DNA of 64,000 nucleotides from JANQEU01 sp965242805 (GTDB taxonomy: Bacteria; Bacteroidota; Bacteroidia; Cytophagales; Cyclobacteriaceae). A program made the position numbers and the translations under genes. Numbering within the stretch: the stretch's first letter is position 1; each line of letters opens with the position of its first letter. Below the pieces are notes generated by a model that ran no database searches, had not been told where the DNA came from, and saw only the letters and a list, made by a program, of their open reading frames with translations. Below, piece after piece: positions 27,143 through 37,423 of this stretch. Location: assembly GCA_965242805.1 (NCBI GenBank), contig CBDETD010000002.1, forward strand, positions 2,480,001 to 2,544,000, written 5' to 3'.

Positions 27143-30100
27143 ATGAAGAGGTTGGGCTTAGTTTTTGGATTCATCGCAATCGGGACCTTGCTATGCTACT
27201 CACAGGGCTCTGTACTGGCCTCAGGTGATTGGTACAAGTTTGGTATCACAAAAAGCGGCATTTACAAGATTGATGCTTCCTTGCTGAGCTCGATGGGTAT
27301 TGATCCAAATTCCATTGATCCCCGAACCATAAAAGTATACGGAAACGGAGGTGGGGGTATTCTACCACAATCATTGAGTGAACCGATCACTTCCGATCCA
27401 ATTGAAAATGCGACTTATAAAGTGGGACTGGAGGATGGAAGTTTTGAAGAACAGGATTTCATTCTTTTTTTCGGAAGAGGGCCGGATCACCTTGAGTATG
27501 AAGAAGGTTGGTGGAACTACACAAAGAATATTTATTCCGATACAACCTATTATTTCATGACATTGGACGGTGAGCCGGGCAAAGTCATCCAAAGTAGTCC
27601 AAATCTGGGAACAAGTTTTCCTGTGGTAACGTCCTTCAAGGACGTCATGACCCATGAATCCGATGAGTACAATGTCCTGGAATCCGGCAGAAAGTGGTAT
27701 GGAGACCTGATGTCAAAATCATCAAATGTTAAGACTTTCCAGTTCGAGACCCTCAACCTTGTGGACAGTATCTTCCTGAATCTCGATATGATGGCTTATT
27801 TAGAGAAGTCATCATATTTTGAAATACGGTATAATGATATTGAGTTGGGTAAAATTGAAGTCGATTCGGTAAGGATCAGTACCTACGAAATAAAAGGAAG
27901 AGAAATGTCCGGATATTTTAAGTTCATATCAACTGAAGGTCCGGGAACTTTGGAAATAAACCTCTTCGATCCGGGTATCCCATCGGTTATGTTTGGGTAT
28001 GTCGATAGGATCGTTTTCAGTTACAGACGTGCCTTGAGACACGATGGCAAAGAAATGATTTTCTCCGGAACCGAATCACTTGGAAACAATCAAAGCACAT
28101 TCCATCTAATCTCTGAGACAGCTGATGTCAACGTTTGGGATATTTCAGACCCAGCCAATGTGCTTCGACAAGAGGGCGAATACGACAATGGAATTTTCAA
28201 ATTCGGAGCAGAAACTACTTCCCTCAAAAAGTACATTTCATTTACCGGTAACAGCTTCGAATACCCTGAATTTTTTGGTGAGATCAAAAATCAAAATATT
28301 AAAGGTCTCAGACCGAGGGACGGCTTGATCATCACTTCAAAACAATTCCAGGAGGAAGCCTCTCGCCTTTCAAAATTTCATTCAGAACATGACAGCATCG
28401 ACAATGTAGTTCTGTACGTAGATGAGATTTACAATGAATTTTCTTCCGGAATGCAGGATATAACGGCAATTCGAAATGCGATCAAATATTTCTATGACCT
28501 AAATCCTGAGACTTTCCGGTATGTTCTGTTCTTAGGCGATGCATCATACGATTACAAGGATCGTGTAAGGAATAACACGAACTTTGTTCCGATCTACGAG
28601 TCATACAATTCCCTGGATCCGGTCGCAACTTATTCCTCCGAGGACTTCTTTGGATTTATGGAAGAATTCGAGGGAGAATGGAGAGAGGGATCAAATCCAC
28701 TTAACCATACTCTGGAAATCGGGGTTGGTCGACTTCCAGTCAAGACCATAGAAGAAGCTGCTGAAATAGTTGACAAAATCATTCGATACAGCACATCACC
28801 ACGGCTGGCCGGAAATTGGAAAAACGAAGTCACATATGTAGTGGATGACGGGGATCGGAACATTCATGTTGCTGATGCTGAGGACCTTGCAAACTACCTT
28901 AGGGACAATGAAGGCCAACTATCAATTAACAAGTTGTACATTGATGCTTTTGATCAGGAAATTATAAAATCTAACCAGAGGTCGGCTGCAGTAAAGCAAA
29001 ATCTGGAAAATGCCATTGAAGAGGGCACTTTTCTAATTAATTACCTGGGACATGGAAGTGAAGCCCGTTGGGCTGAAGAAACAATATTTGAATATACGGA
29101 CTTTGATGGTCTAAAAAATAAGTACAAACTCCCGGTGTTCCTGACCGCTACTTGTGAATTTGGTCGTTATGATGACCCATTAATTGATCTCACCGCTGGA
29201 GTCAGTGGTGCAGAAAAACTTTTATTGAATCCGGATGGCGGAGCAATAGCGCTATTGACCACTACAAGGCCGGTCTTTGCCTTTTCCAATTTCTTTGTTA
29301 ATGCTGCTTTCCATACCTTTTTCTTCAAAAAAGATCTACGGCTTGGTGATGTCGTAAGGCTAACTAAAAATAACAGTTTGAGTGGTGTTCGAAATAGAAA
29401 TTTTTCTTTGTTAGGGGATCCTATGATGAGGTTAGCATTACCCCAATATGATGCCTCAATAACTGAAATAAATGGTGACGATATTGTTCAATTTTCCAAT
29501 GATACCCTCAGCGCACTTGAACAAGTCCGGTTGTCAGGAGTAATAACTGATCTAAATGGAAATTTGGTTGACACTTTTAATGGTACAATTCTAGTTAGTG
29601 TTTTTGACAGGGAAACGACTAGAAAAACAAAAGGTCAGGAAAGTTCACCATTCACCTACACGGTCCGTGAAAATCGTCTATTTAATGGAGAGGCAAGCGT
29701 TGTTAATGGGCAATTCTCAATTGATTTCATCCTTCCGAAGAATATTTCATATCGATTTGAAAAAGGTAAGATCACCCTCTATGCTGAAAACCAGGATAGA
29801 GACCTGGACGCATCGGGCTTCACTTCAAACATATTAATAGGGGGATCAGGCGGGGATCTTAATGCCGATAATGATCCACCAACAGTAAATATGTATTTTA
29901 ATGATCCTTCATTTTCATCAGGCGGTGTTATCGGTTCCAACAGTTTATTCATTGCTGATATCGAAGATGAAAGTGGAATAAATACATCAGGAATAGGTAT
30001 CAGCCAGAACGCGGAACTTATTATCAATGACACCTTGACATATATTTTAAACAATTATTATACAGCTGATATTGGCACGTACAAAACAGGCAGGATAGTA

Positions 30101-30517
30101 TTCCCGCTCAGAGGATTGGCACCAGGCAGTTATAAAGCCGAATTAAAAATCTGGGATGTATACAATAATTCAAGCACAAACTCAGTTGATTTTATGGTAT
30201 CTGACCAACCTGAAATTCAGCTATTCAATGTCATAAATTATCCGAATCCGGCAAACGAATACACGGATTTTCAATTTGAACATGATCGGGTAGGTGAAGA
30301 GTTAGATGTGACAATTGAAATTTTCAATATGAGAGGGGCCAAAGTATTTTACGAAGTGTACCGTTTAGAGGATGTGGATAAAAGGATTACCCCGATCCGG
30401 GTAAACCTGCCTGCGGGAAAATTTGGTGAAGGCCTGTATTTCTATCGACTTACAGTCGACAGTGACTTGGACAATGCCAGTGGGCAGGAATTGAAGAAAC
30501 TCCTAATCATTAAATGA
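27143..30517 (+). CDS. porU: Type IX secretion system sortase PorU
   Basis: Surface cysteine protease of the gingipain family (C25) that removes the C-terminal sorting domain of type IX cargo and attaches the cargo to lipopolysaccharide. The start chosen is ATG at 27143 (a TTG lies at 27122), giving 1124 residues with a signal peptide (LVFGFIAIGTLLCYSQG). An N-terminal beta domain precedes the caspase-like domain. The catalytic His is at about 637 in YLGHGSEARW and the Cys at about 671 in LTATCEFGRYDD. A C-terminal domain with INYPNPANEY and closing strands (EGLYFYRLTV) is itself of the sorting type, as known for PorU. porV follows 31 bases downstream. Confidence 0.95.
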   Translation: MKRLGLVFGFIAIGTLLCYSQGSVLASGDWYKFGITKSGIYKIDASLLSSMGIDPNSIDPRTIKVYGNGGGGILPQSLSEPITSDPIENATYKVGLEDGSFEEQDFILFFGRGPDHLEYEEGWWNYTKNIYSDTTYYFMTLDGEPGKVIQSSPNLGTSFPVVTSFKDVMTHESDEYNVLESGRKWYGDLMSKSSNVKTFQFETLNLVDSIFLNLDMMAYLEKSSYFEIRYNDIELGKIEVDSVRISTYEIKGREMSGYFKFISTEGPGTLEINLFDPGIPSVMFGYVDRIVFSYRRALRHDGKEMIFSGTESLGNNQSTFHLISETADVNVWDISDPANVLRQEGEYDNGIFKFGAETTSLKKYISFTGNSFEYPEFFGEIKNQNIKGLRPRDGLIITSKQFQEEASRLSKFHSEHDSIDNVVLYVDEIYNEFSSGMQDITAIRNAIKYFYDLNPETFRYVLFLGDASYDYKDRVRNNTNFVPIYESYNSLDPVATYSSEDFFGFMEEFEGEWREGSNPLNHTLEIGVGRLPVKTIEEAAEIVDKIIRYSTSPRLAGNWKNEVTYVVDDGDRNIHVADAEDLANYLRDNEGQLSINKLYIDAFDQEIIKSNQRSAAVKQNLENAIEEGTFLINYLGHGSEARWAEETIFEYTDFDGLKNKYKLPVFLTATCEFGRYDDPLIDLTAGVSGAEKLLLNPDGGAIALLTTTRPVFAFSNFFVNAAFHTFFFKKDLRLGDVVRLTKNNSLSGVRNRNFSLLGDPMMRLALPQYDASITEINGDDIVQFSNDTLSALEQVRLSGVITDLNGNLVDTFNGTILVSVFDRETTRKTKGQESSPFTYTVRENRLFNGEASVVNGQFSIDFILPKNISYRFEKGKITLYAENQDRDLDASGFTSNILIGGSGGDLNADNDPPTVNMYFNDPSFSSGGVIGSNSLFIADIEDESGINTSGIGISQNAELIINDTLTYILNNYYTADIGTYKTGRIVFPLRGLAPGSYKAELKIWDVYNNSSTNSVDFMVSDQPEIQLFNVINYPNPANEYTDFQFEHDRVGEELDVTIEIFNMRGAKVFYEVYRLEDVDKRITPIRVNLPAGKFGEGLYFYRLTVDSDLDNASGQELKKLLIIK

Positions 30518-30548
30518 ATTAGATTTGCAGACTAACATAACCATAGAG

Positions 30549-31715
30549 ATGCACCTTTTGCAGAAAGGATTAACCACTGTTCTACTTTTTATCAGCATTT
30601 TATCATTCGGTCAAGTCAGAGTCACCGGCCAGGAGGGCGCAAATCCGATTACAGTAGCTGTTCCATTCTTAAGTTTTGCACCAGACAGCAGGGCCGCTGG
30701 AATGGGCGACGCTGGAGTAGCGACAAGTCCTGATGCCTACAGCGTTCACTGGAATAATGCAAAACTTGCGTTTATAGATCACGACCTTGGATTCTCTTTC
30801 TCCTATTCTCCCTGGTTAGGTGATATTGTCGATGACATGTCACTGAACTACCTCACATTTTATAAGAAGATCGACCGAATCCAAAGCCTGGGGGCATCTC
30901 TTCGGTACTTCGATCTTGGAGAGATCCAACTCACAGATGTTCAAGGTCTACCGCAAGGTGTGGAAAATCCACGTGAGGCAGCCGTTGATGCAACCTATTC
31001 CCGATTATTAGGAGATAATCTAAGTGCTGGTCTGACCATGCGATTTGTTTGGTCAAATCTCACTGGAAATATTACGGGAGCACCCAGTGCCAGACCCGGA
31101 ACAAGCCTGGCGTTTGACTTTGGGGTTTACTACCGAAAACCTTTGTTGGTTGCTGGTCTTGATTCCGAACTTGCCTTTGGAGGTCACCTTAGTAACATTG
31201 GACAGAAAATTAGTTATACCAACGAAGACTTTGAGGACTTTATTCCAGGTAATCTAAGACTGGGGACTGCCTTCAAGACAAATCTTGACCCTTACAACAC
31301 TTTAACCCTGGCATTCGATGTGAATAAGCTGATGGTGCCTACACCACCTCAATTAGATGATAACAACAACATCATTCGAGGTAAAGACCCAAACAGACCA
31401 TTTATAAGTGGGACCTTTGGTTCTTTTGGCGATGCCCCTGAAGGTTTCTCTGAAGAAATTAAAGAATTGATGTATTCCATTGGTATCGAATATTGGTACA
31501 GGGACCTATTTGCTTTTCGAACAGGCTATTTCCTGGAACATGAAGACAAAGGTGACCGGAAGTACCTTACCTTGGGCGTGGGATTCAGGTACCAAGTTTT
31601 CGGTTTGGATGTCTCTTACTTGATCCCTCCGGAGCAGGATCACCCATTAGCTGATACTCTGAGATTGTCTTTCATCTTTAATCTTGACAAACAACAGGAG
31701 GCAGAAACTCTTTGA
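30549..31715 (+). CDS. porV: Type IX secretion outer-membrane shuttle protein PorV
   Basis: A 388-residue outer-membrane beta-barrel that receives cargo from the SprA translocon and delivers it to PorU. ATG at 30549 starts a signal peptide (LTTVLLFISILSFGQ). The mature N-terminus has the family blocks PFLSFAPDSRAAGMGDAGVA and SVHWNNAKLAF, and the barrel ends with ADTLRLSFIFNL. Some homologues are called LptO or LptF-like. Its stop overlaps the start of the M16-like gene by one base. The position right after porU is the usual one in Bacteroidota. Confidence 0.95.
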   Translation: MHLLQKGLTTVLLFISILSFGQVRVTGQEGANPITVAVPFLSFAPDSRAAGMGDAGVATSPDAYSVHWNNAKLAFIDHDLGFSFSYSPWLGDIVDDMSLNYLTFYKKIDRIQSLGASLRYFDLGEIQLTDVQGLPQGVENPREAAVDATYSRLLGDNLSAGLTMRFVWSNLTGNITGAPSARPGTSLAFDFGVYYRKPLLVAGLDSELAFGGHLSNIGQKISYTNEDFEDFIPGNLRLGTAFKTNLDPYNTLTLAFDVNKLMVPTPPQLDDNNNIIRGKDPNRPFISGTFGSFGDAPEGFSEEIKELMYSIGIEYWYRDLFAFRTGYFLEHEDKGDRKYLTLGVGFRYQVFGLDVSYLIPPEQDHPLADTLRLSFIFNLDKQQEAETL

Positions 31716-32971
31716 TGCTTGACCGTTCGATCGCCCCGAAGTCATACCCAATACATTCCTTAAAGATTGATTACCCGGAAAAGGTGGCGTTTGATGGGAT
31801 TGATGGGATCATTATTTCGGACCATCTCAACGAAGTTGTCAATCTTGAACTCATTTTCGATGGAGAGAGAAGCAATGATCAAGATAAGGATCTCGCATTT
31901 TTTGCAATGAAAATGCTTCAGGAGGGAACGGAAAATAAAACTGCAGAGCAGATCTCCTATTCATTCGAAGCCCTTGGAAGCTTCTTTGAGTTAAGTAGTG
32001 GTTTAGAGCATTCAACCATTAAGGTATATAGCTTAAAAAAACATTTTGGGAGATCCATTGAATTAATATCTGAGTTGTTAGAGGATTCGGTTTTCCCTAA
32101 ACAGGAATTTACAGTCCTCAAAAACATTAGGAAAACGCAAATAGCAAACCAACTAGCAAAAAACAATCAATATGCGACATTAAAATTTAATGAGATTTTC
32201 TTTGGTCCGGAGCATCCATTCGGCAGTATAAATCAACCCGGGCAAGTAGAAAATATCAGTCTTGAAAATGTCATCAGCTACTACAATCATCACCTTTTTT
32301 CTTCTCCTAAATTCATATTGTCCGGGTCTGTAGGTGAACATGAAATCAATATTTTAAAGCAAGCATTGGAGAAAATCAGGATCTCGAACGTCGAGAGAAC
32401 CCCATTCAGGATCAATTCCAGCTGGGGCCAAACCACAATCAACCGGGAAGGCAGTACCCAGGCCTCAGTGAGAATTGGAGCTCCAACTATTGATAAATTG
32501 CACCCCGACATCCATAAGTTTACTATTTCCAATGCCCTGTTGGGAGGTTTTTTTGGCTCCAGACTGATGAAAAATGTCCGTGAAATCAAAGGACTTACTT
32601 ACGGTATCTACTCCACTGTTGTCAGTACTTCACAATCTGACTATTGGATGATTGGATCTGAACTGGCTAATGATAAAGTGGATGAGGCACTCACGGAGAT
32701 TGACAAAGAGATTGAGACTTTAGCCAATGAAAAAATCGATATCGCTGAACTTGACCTATTAAAAAACTATCTCAGAGGTAAGCTGTTGACATCATTAGAT
32801 TCAGTTTTTGGAAAGGTAGCAGTCTTCAGAAATATTTTTATTCATAACCTTGAATTCAATTACCTCAATGACTACCTGGAAACCATTAATGCAATAACTG
32901 CTGAAGCAATATCTGACGTGATCTCGGATTATTTTCTGAGTAAAGACCGAATTACACTAGTTGTCAACTAA
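31715..32971 (+). CDS. M16 (pitrilysin) family protein, probably inactive subunit
   Basis: 418 residues of the M16 fold. The position where active enzymes have HxxEH reads FAMKMLQEGT, with no His or Glu, so zinc binding and catalysis are unlikely. The partner-side features are intact: GGFFGSRLMKNVREIKGLTYGIYS (quoted in two parts: SRLMKNVRE and KGLTYGIYS) carries the Arg/Tyr pair that completes the active site of a catalytic partner. M16 proteins often work as heterodimers of one active and one inactive member; the active one is not in this window. Its location behind porU-porV suggests co-transcription. No signal peptide is evident, so a cytoplasmic location is more likely. Confidence 0.85.
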   Translation: MLDRSIAPKSYPIHSLKIDYPEKVAFDGIDGIIISDHLNEVVNLELIFDGERSNDQDKDLAFFAMKMLQEGTENKTAEQISYSFEALGSFFELSSGLEHSTIKVYSLKKHFGRSIELISELLEDSVFPKQEFTVLKNIRKTQIANQLAKNNQYATLKFNEIFFGPEHPFGSINQPGQVENISLENVISYYNHHLFSSPKFILSGSVGEHEINILKQALEKIRISNVERTPFRINSSWGQTTINREGSTQASVRIGAPTIDKLHPDIHKFTISNALLGGFFGSRLMKNVREIKGLTYGIYSTVVSTSQSDYWMIGSELANDKVDEALTEIDKEIETLANEKIDIAELDLLKNYLRGKLLTSLDSVFGKVAVFRNIFIHNLEFNYLNDYLETINAITAEAISDVISDYFLSKDRITLVVN

Positions 32972-35119
32972 CTTCTTCATCACAAAATAATCCCCCTCTA
33001 TAAGGATATGCTCATATTCAAATGGGATCCTTATATTGCCTCCTCTATCCATGATTCCCATTTTCCCATTCTTTTTCAGAACAAGCAGGTCATATGCTTC
33101 AAATATATCCTCATATTGAGGGCTAAGTAGGAAGTTACCATTTCTATCTGCTACGCCAACCTTCCCATGCTCATCGGTTAAAATATATAATCCGCCTTGA
33201 CGATGATCGATATTGTTAAACCTGGGTTTGGCTACCCATTTGCCATCTGTATCTATAATTCCATATTTTTCCTGATACTTCACCACAGCCAAGCCATTGT
33301 CAAACTCTCCTGCCACTGAATAAATTGGTTGTATCCTAAGAACTTCACTCTTATCAATGTATCCCCAATTTCCTCTCAGTTTCACCGCACAAAATGATTC
33401 AGAAAACAATGTTGCGGAATCATACCTATTGGCAATTCTAAGTTTTCCATTGTCATCTACAAAACCCGTCTTTCCATCTTTATAAATTCGATAAAACTCC
33501 TCAGAATACCCTGATAACGTTGAAACAAAATCATCATATCCAAGTAGCATTTTACCGGATGAATTTGCTGCGTAGCAAACTCCATCAATAATCCCAAAAT
33601 ACATATTTCCAATTTTACCAACCTTCGAATAAATGGAAGAGAGGATCAAATTTCCCGAGTCTGAGTAAATGCCAAAAGTCGTATCCGAAGTATTAAAAAT
33701 GAAATGGTCAGCTCTTGGTATTAACCTATTCGTACTTTCAAACTTGAATCCTCCTTGAACGTCGTAAACTTTAGATATTGAATTTGAAATCGTCAGGATC
33801 CCATGTTCTCCGATGATCAACGTATCCGCATCTGGTTTCAGTATCCAATTACCAAACAGATCGATCAAGCCCCATTCACCGAGGTACTTCACCGCTATTC
33901 GACCACTTGCCGACTGCCCGATGAGATCATATTTCCATGATGTTATTGCATTCCCCTGAAAGTCCAGTAATCCCCAATATCCATTTTTCCTCGTTAGGAT
34001 CATGTTTTCCCTAGAGGTAGAAATCGATTCATACGGTTTCAAATTGAGTTTTCGACCAAACCGATTGTAGATATCCCACTTAGAATCTGACAAAGCATAG
34101 AAGTATAAATTGTCAAACGCAATAGAATCCGCTCCACCAATAACTACCTTGCCATCAGTCTTTGATAATGTCCACTTCTGATTATCGATATCCTTGATGA
34201 TCAGATATCCGGCTTTTGCCATCTTCAATTCGATGTTTCGATCTCCAAACAAATCGATGCCGCTTAATACAACTTCCTGGTTTCCGTTTAAATACGTGAT
34301 AAAAAGATCACCATCGATCTCAATTGAGTCACCGTCAATTACGTTTGCTGAATCCAATGATGAGGTCAATACCTCCCATGTATCAAAGTTCTCCTTCTTC
34401 CATCCGTCTTCCCAATGAATCTCCTTGAATTTGATAGACTCTATGATCGTGGTACCATCCCTGTCAAGAATTCCATACATGCCATTCTTCTTGACTTTAA
34501 TCCCATTAGGCAATACCTCATATTCGTCAAATGTGACGGAAATCCCTTCTTTTGATTGATTGAAGAATGACCATTTCCCTCGATTATCCCTTGCAGCATA
34601 GAGGTCTCTATCTACCCATTCAATCCATTCGTATCGAATTGGTATTGTAAGAGTATAGTTTTCGTTGAGGAACCCTGTTCTGGTTCTTCCACTTTCATAA
34701 GAAAGTACATTAAACCCATTCCCGAGTTTCTGAATATCAAAATAATTGCAACTGACTACTGTTTGACCCTCTACATCAATCAATCCGTAAAAAAGTTTGT
34801 TAGTGAATTTCCCTTTGATAGCTGCTTTGATATGAAGGGAATCGAAGACAGAAATATGAAAGAACTCAGGTTCAGTGATTTTCTTGTTCTTTACCGATAT
34901 CAAACCCCACTTGCCGTTTTGTTTGTACCCCACCATATCACCGACTGGTTCCATGTTACCATCGGTCCAGCCAATCTTATCATATACGGGGGGAATGAGT
35001 TGCTTGCCTTCCGAATCAGCCAGCCCTTGCCTGTACCCGTTCTTTATGATCAGATAGTTTTGATCGCAAAAGGCTATAAGTGAGTTGATTAATAAAACAA
35101 TGCAGAAAAGCTGGCGCAT
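32957..35119 (-). CDS. WG-repeat protein, exported
   Basis: 720 residues with a signal peptide (LFCIVLLINSLIAFCDQ). They hold about a dozen WG (KWG) beta-hairpin repeats, for example NGKWGLISVKNKKI, KNGMYGILDRDGT, GYWGLLDFQGN, LGEWGLIDLFGN and KYGIIDTDGKW. These repeats typically form protein-binding beta arrays; no enzymatic role is known. ATG at 35119 is preferred to TTG at 35125. The 3' end overlaps the converging M16 gene by 15 bases. It lies 20 bases after hemA on the same strand, so it may share its transcript. Confidence 0.85.
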   Translation of the reverse strand: MRQLFCIVLLINSLIAFCDQNYLIIKNGYRQGLADSEGKQLIPPVYDKIGWTDGNMEPVGDMVGYKQNGKWGLISVKNKKITEPEFFHISVFDSLHIKAAIKGKFTNKLFYGLIDVEGQTVVSCNYFDIQKLGNGFNVLSYESGRTRTGFLNENYTLTIPIRYEWIEWVDRDLYAARDNRGKWSFFNQSKEGISVTFDEYEVLPNGIKVKKNGMYGILDRDGTTIIESIKFKEIHWEDGWKKENFDTWEVLTSSLDSANVIDGDSIEIDGDLFITYLNGNQEVVLSGIDLFGDRNIELKMAKAGYLIIKDIDNQKWTLSKTDGKVVIGGADSIAFDNLYFYALSDSKWDIYNRFGRKLNLKPYESISTSRENMILTRKNGYWGLLDFQGNAITSWKYDLIGQSASGRIAVKYLGEWGLIDLFGNWILKPDADTLIIGEHGILTISNSISKVYDVQGGFKFESTNRLIPRADHFIFNTSDTTFGIYSDSGNLILSSIYSKVGKIGNMYFGIIDGVCYAANSSGKMLLGYDDFVSTLSGYSEEFYRIYKDGKTGFVDDNGKLRIANRYDSATLFSESFCAVKLRGNWGYIDKSEVLRIQPIYSVAGEFDNGLAVVKYQEKYGIIDTDGKWVAKPRFNNIDHRQGGLYILTDEHGKVGVADRNGNFLLSPQYEDIFEAYDLLVLKKNGKMGIMDRGGNIRIPFEYEHILIEGDYFVMKKLVDN

Positions 35120-35139
35120 CGCCAAATATAGTTCTCTAC

Positions 35140-36405
35140 CTAGGATTTCTGAGAATCAACAGCATCTTTTTCCAAGTCGAAAAGATCGATTAAGACATCA
35201 ACCAAGGAATCGGCCTCTCCCCTTTTGCAAGCAGCCTTAAGTTGGATCACAGGTAGTTTGATGACTTTCTGAATGATATTTTTGGTAAGCTTGTCAATTA
35301 GCTCTTCGTCCGGTGCATCATGTTTTCTGACAAATCTGGCTACTTCATCCTTTCTTATATTCTCCAGTGCCTGCTTCAACTTTTTTATAGTAGGTGAAAC
35401 TTCCATTTCCTGAGCCCAATCTTTCAGATCTTCAATTGACTCATTTCTGATTGCTTTCACCTCGGGAATTGAGCGTTGTCTTTTCTCTAGAATGGAAGAG
35501 GTTTTCTCTTCGATTTGATCAATATTGTAAAGTGCAATGCCAGGTATATTTTCAATATCAGGAGAGATACTTCTGGGAACAGATAAGTCTATAATTAATT
35601 TATGTGAGATTACATTTTTAGGAAACTGATCTGGAGTCACGATTACAGAATCAACATTCAGACTACTCACGATCACCTCATAGTCCTGAACCTGTGCAAG
35701 AGCGTCCTCCAAGGTCAAATATTTAAATCCGCATTCTTCTGCTTTAGAGACAGTTTTTTGAAAATTCCTCGAACTGATGGTGATGTCGTAATCGAGGTTT
35801 TTCATGTTATCAACAACGTCCTTACCTATTTCACCCAGACCCAAAACAAGTACTCTGGGATCTTTGAAATTTCGAGCAAAATGACGAACCAGATCCACAC
35901 TCGCATAAGATGTCGAAGCAGCTCCATCCCTAAATTCTGTCTCCTGAACCACACGCTTGTTAGCGTAGAAAATAGAATGCATCAATCGATGCATAAAAGG
36001 CCCTGAACCGTCTTTGTCAGCGGACAATTGATAGGCTCTTTTCACCTGGTTGGGAATCTGAAGGTCACCAAGTACTTTGGCATCCAACCCCAGCGAAACG
36101 CTGAAAAGATGTTCTACTGCCTCTTTACCATGCAGCTCACTAAAATGCTCTTTGACATCACCTTTTGCAATATTCTTTTCAATACATAGAAGGGAAAGGA
36201 TGTCTTCAATCCTATCTTCCTCTGAAGTATAATAGAATTCCGTTCGATTGCATGTGGACAATATCAATAGATCCTCAAAGTCCAGGACTTCCTGAACTCT
36301 GGAAAAGAGAATCTCACTCTCACTCTCGGAAAGTGCAAGCTTTTCTCTTATCTCAATTGGAGATGAGCTATGACTTATACCCGCGAAATGGAAGTTCTTA
36401 AACAT
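35140..36405 (-). CDS. hemA: Glutamyl-tRNA reductase
   Basis: Reduces glutamyl-tRNA to glutamate-1-semialdehyde with NADPH, the first committed step of C5-pathway haem synthesis. 421 residues: the N-terminal catalytic domain carries LILSTCNRTEFYY with the nucleophilic Cys. Next come GLDAKVLGDLQIPNQVKRAY and YASVDLVRHF, then the NADPH-binding domain with VLVLGLGEIGKDVV, and a C-terminal helical dimerisation domain. The family usually has GEPQI where this one has GDLQI, a minor change. The next steps of the pathway are not in the window. It is divergent from the ComEA-like gene. Confidence 0.93.
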   Translation of the reverse strand: MFKNFHFAGISHSSSPIEIREKLALSESESEILFSRVQEVLDFEDLLILSTCNRTEFYYTSEEDRIEDILSLLCIEKNIAKGDVKEHFSELHGKEAVEHLFSVSLGLDAKVLGDLQIPNQVKRAYQLSADKDGSGPFMHRLMHSIFYANKRVVQETEFRDGAASTSYASVDLVRHFARNFKDPRVLVLGLGEIGKDVVDNMKNLDYDITISSRNFQKTVSKAEECGFKYLTLEDALAQVQDYEVIVSSLNVDSVIVTPDQFPKNVISHKLIIDLSVPRSISPDIENIPGIALYNIDQIEEKTSSILEKRQRSIPEVKAIRNESIEDLKDWAQEMEVSPTIKKLKQALENIRKDEVARFVRKHDAPDEELIDKLTKNIIQKVIKLPVIQLKAACKRGEADSLVDVLIDLFDLEKDAVDSQKS

Positions 36406-36425
36406 TGATTAATTAATGACCATTG

Positions 36426-36433
36426 CAAAAATA
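36426..36433 (-). promoter_or_regulatory. Likely -7 element of the hemA promoter
   Basis: On the minus strand this reads TATTTTTG, a perfect fit to the Bacteroidota TAnnTTTG element, 21 bases ahead of the hemA ATG. No clear TTTG is found 19-21 bases further upstream, so the promoter is only half supported. Confidence 0.35.
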
Positions 36434-36496
36434 GTTCTATAGTTCATTATATTGGAATGATATTTATCATTTTAAAAACTCCACCCACAAGCGGCA

Positions 36497-37420
36497 TTGA
36501 TTTTCAAGAAGTTCAGAATATATCTCATCAATCAATTCGGATTTTCACGCTCTGAATCTAATGGGATCATGCTCCTGCTATTAGTACTCATGGTTGTATT
36601 GTTCTCCCCAACAATTATAATGAGCGTCTATTCAAAGGAAAAGATAAACCACGACGATGAAAAAGTCCTGAAAGAATGGTATCAATCCGTACAAGCTGCT
36701 GTAAAAATTGAACCTAAACATAATACTTTGACACCCGAGGGTTCTTCGATTGAACCTACAGTCGGGTTGACGGATTTTGATCCTAATTTTGCTTCATTCA
36801 ACGATTTGGTGCACATTGGTTTTTCCGAATTAATCACCCGCAGGATCATTAGTTACAGGAATCACGGAGGAAGTTTCGTTTATAAAGAAGATCTTTTTAA
36901 GATCTATGAGATTGATTCTTCGTTCGTTCATAAAATTTTTCCCTACCTGCTTCTACCTGCAAAACCAACCCCCACTAAAATTACTTCTACAAACCAAGGT
37001 GAAATCAAAAAGCTTATAAAAGTTGATCTGAATATAGCAGGACCCGAAGACCTAATAAGTACTTATGGGCTGGGCCCAGTACTTTCTGGAAGGATCGTTA
37101 AATACAGAGATCTAATTGGAGGATTTTATGATTTTGATCAATTACATGAAGTTTATGGCCTTGAAGATTCTACAATCCAAAGAATGAAGGAAAGATATTT
37201 CATTGATTCTACTAAATTGAATAAGATTAGAATCAATGCAATGGATGTTTCGGAATTAGCAAGACACCCTTACGTTAGTTATAACCTTGCTAAAATTATC
37301 CTCAATTACCGGGGGCAACATGGGTTGTTCGATTCAGTCGAAGAATTGAAGGAGATAGCCATCCTTTCCGATTCAGTCTACAACAAATTGGTTCCTTACA
37401 TTGAAGTAGACTCCCCATAG
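36497..37420 (+). CDS. ComEA-like helix-hairpin-helix protein, membrane-anchored
   Basis: 307 residues. A basic N-terminus with GFSRSESNGIM leads to one transmembrane helix (about 25-43), then three helix-hairpin-helix units of ComEA type. These are FDPNFASFNDLVHIGFSELI, VDLNIAGPEDLISTYGLGPV and INAMDVSELARHPYVSYNLA, each followed by a KY/NYR...GG/GLF turn. Such proteins bind DNA; ComEA itself pulls DNA into the periplasm, but three-repeat Bacteroidota homologues are not proven to do so. The start is TTG at 36497; no ATG is available before the conserved N-terminus. The helicase gene starts three bases later. Confidence 0.8.
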   Translation: MIFKKFRIYLINQFGFSRSESNGIMLLLLVLMVVLFSPTIIMSVYSKEKINHDDEKVLKEWYQSVQAAVKIEPKHNTLTPEGSSIEPTVGLTDFDPNFASFNDLVHIGFSELITRRIISYRNHGGSFVYKEDLFKIYEIDSSFVHKIFPYLLLPAKPTPTKITSTNQGEIKKLIKVDLNIAGPEDLISTYGLGPVLSGRIVKYRDLIGGFYDFDQLHEVYGLEDSTIQRMKERYFIDSTKLNKIRINAMDVSELARHPYVSYNLAKIILNYRGQHGLFDSVEELKEIAILSDSVYNKLVPYIEVDSP

Positions 37421-37423
37421 TCA

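Noticed and set aside
27143..30517. Calling the C25 protease a gingipain virulence factor
   Set aside because: Its length, its C-terminal domain and adjacency to porV fit the sortase PorU, a secretion component.
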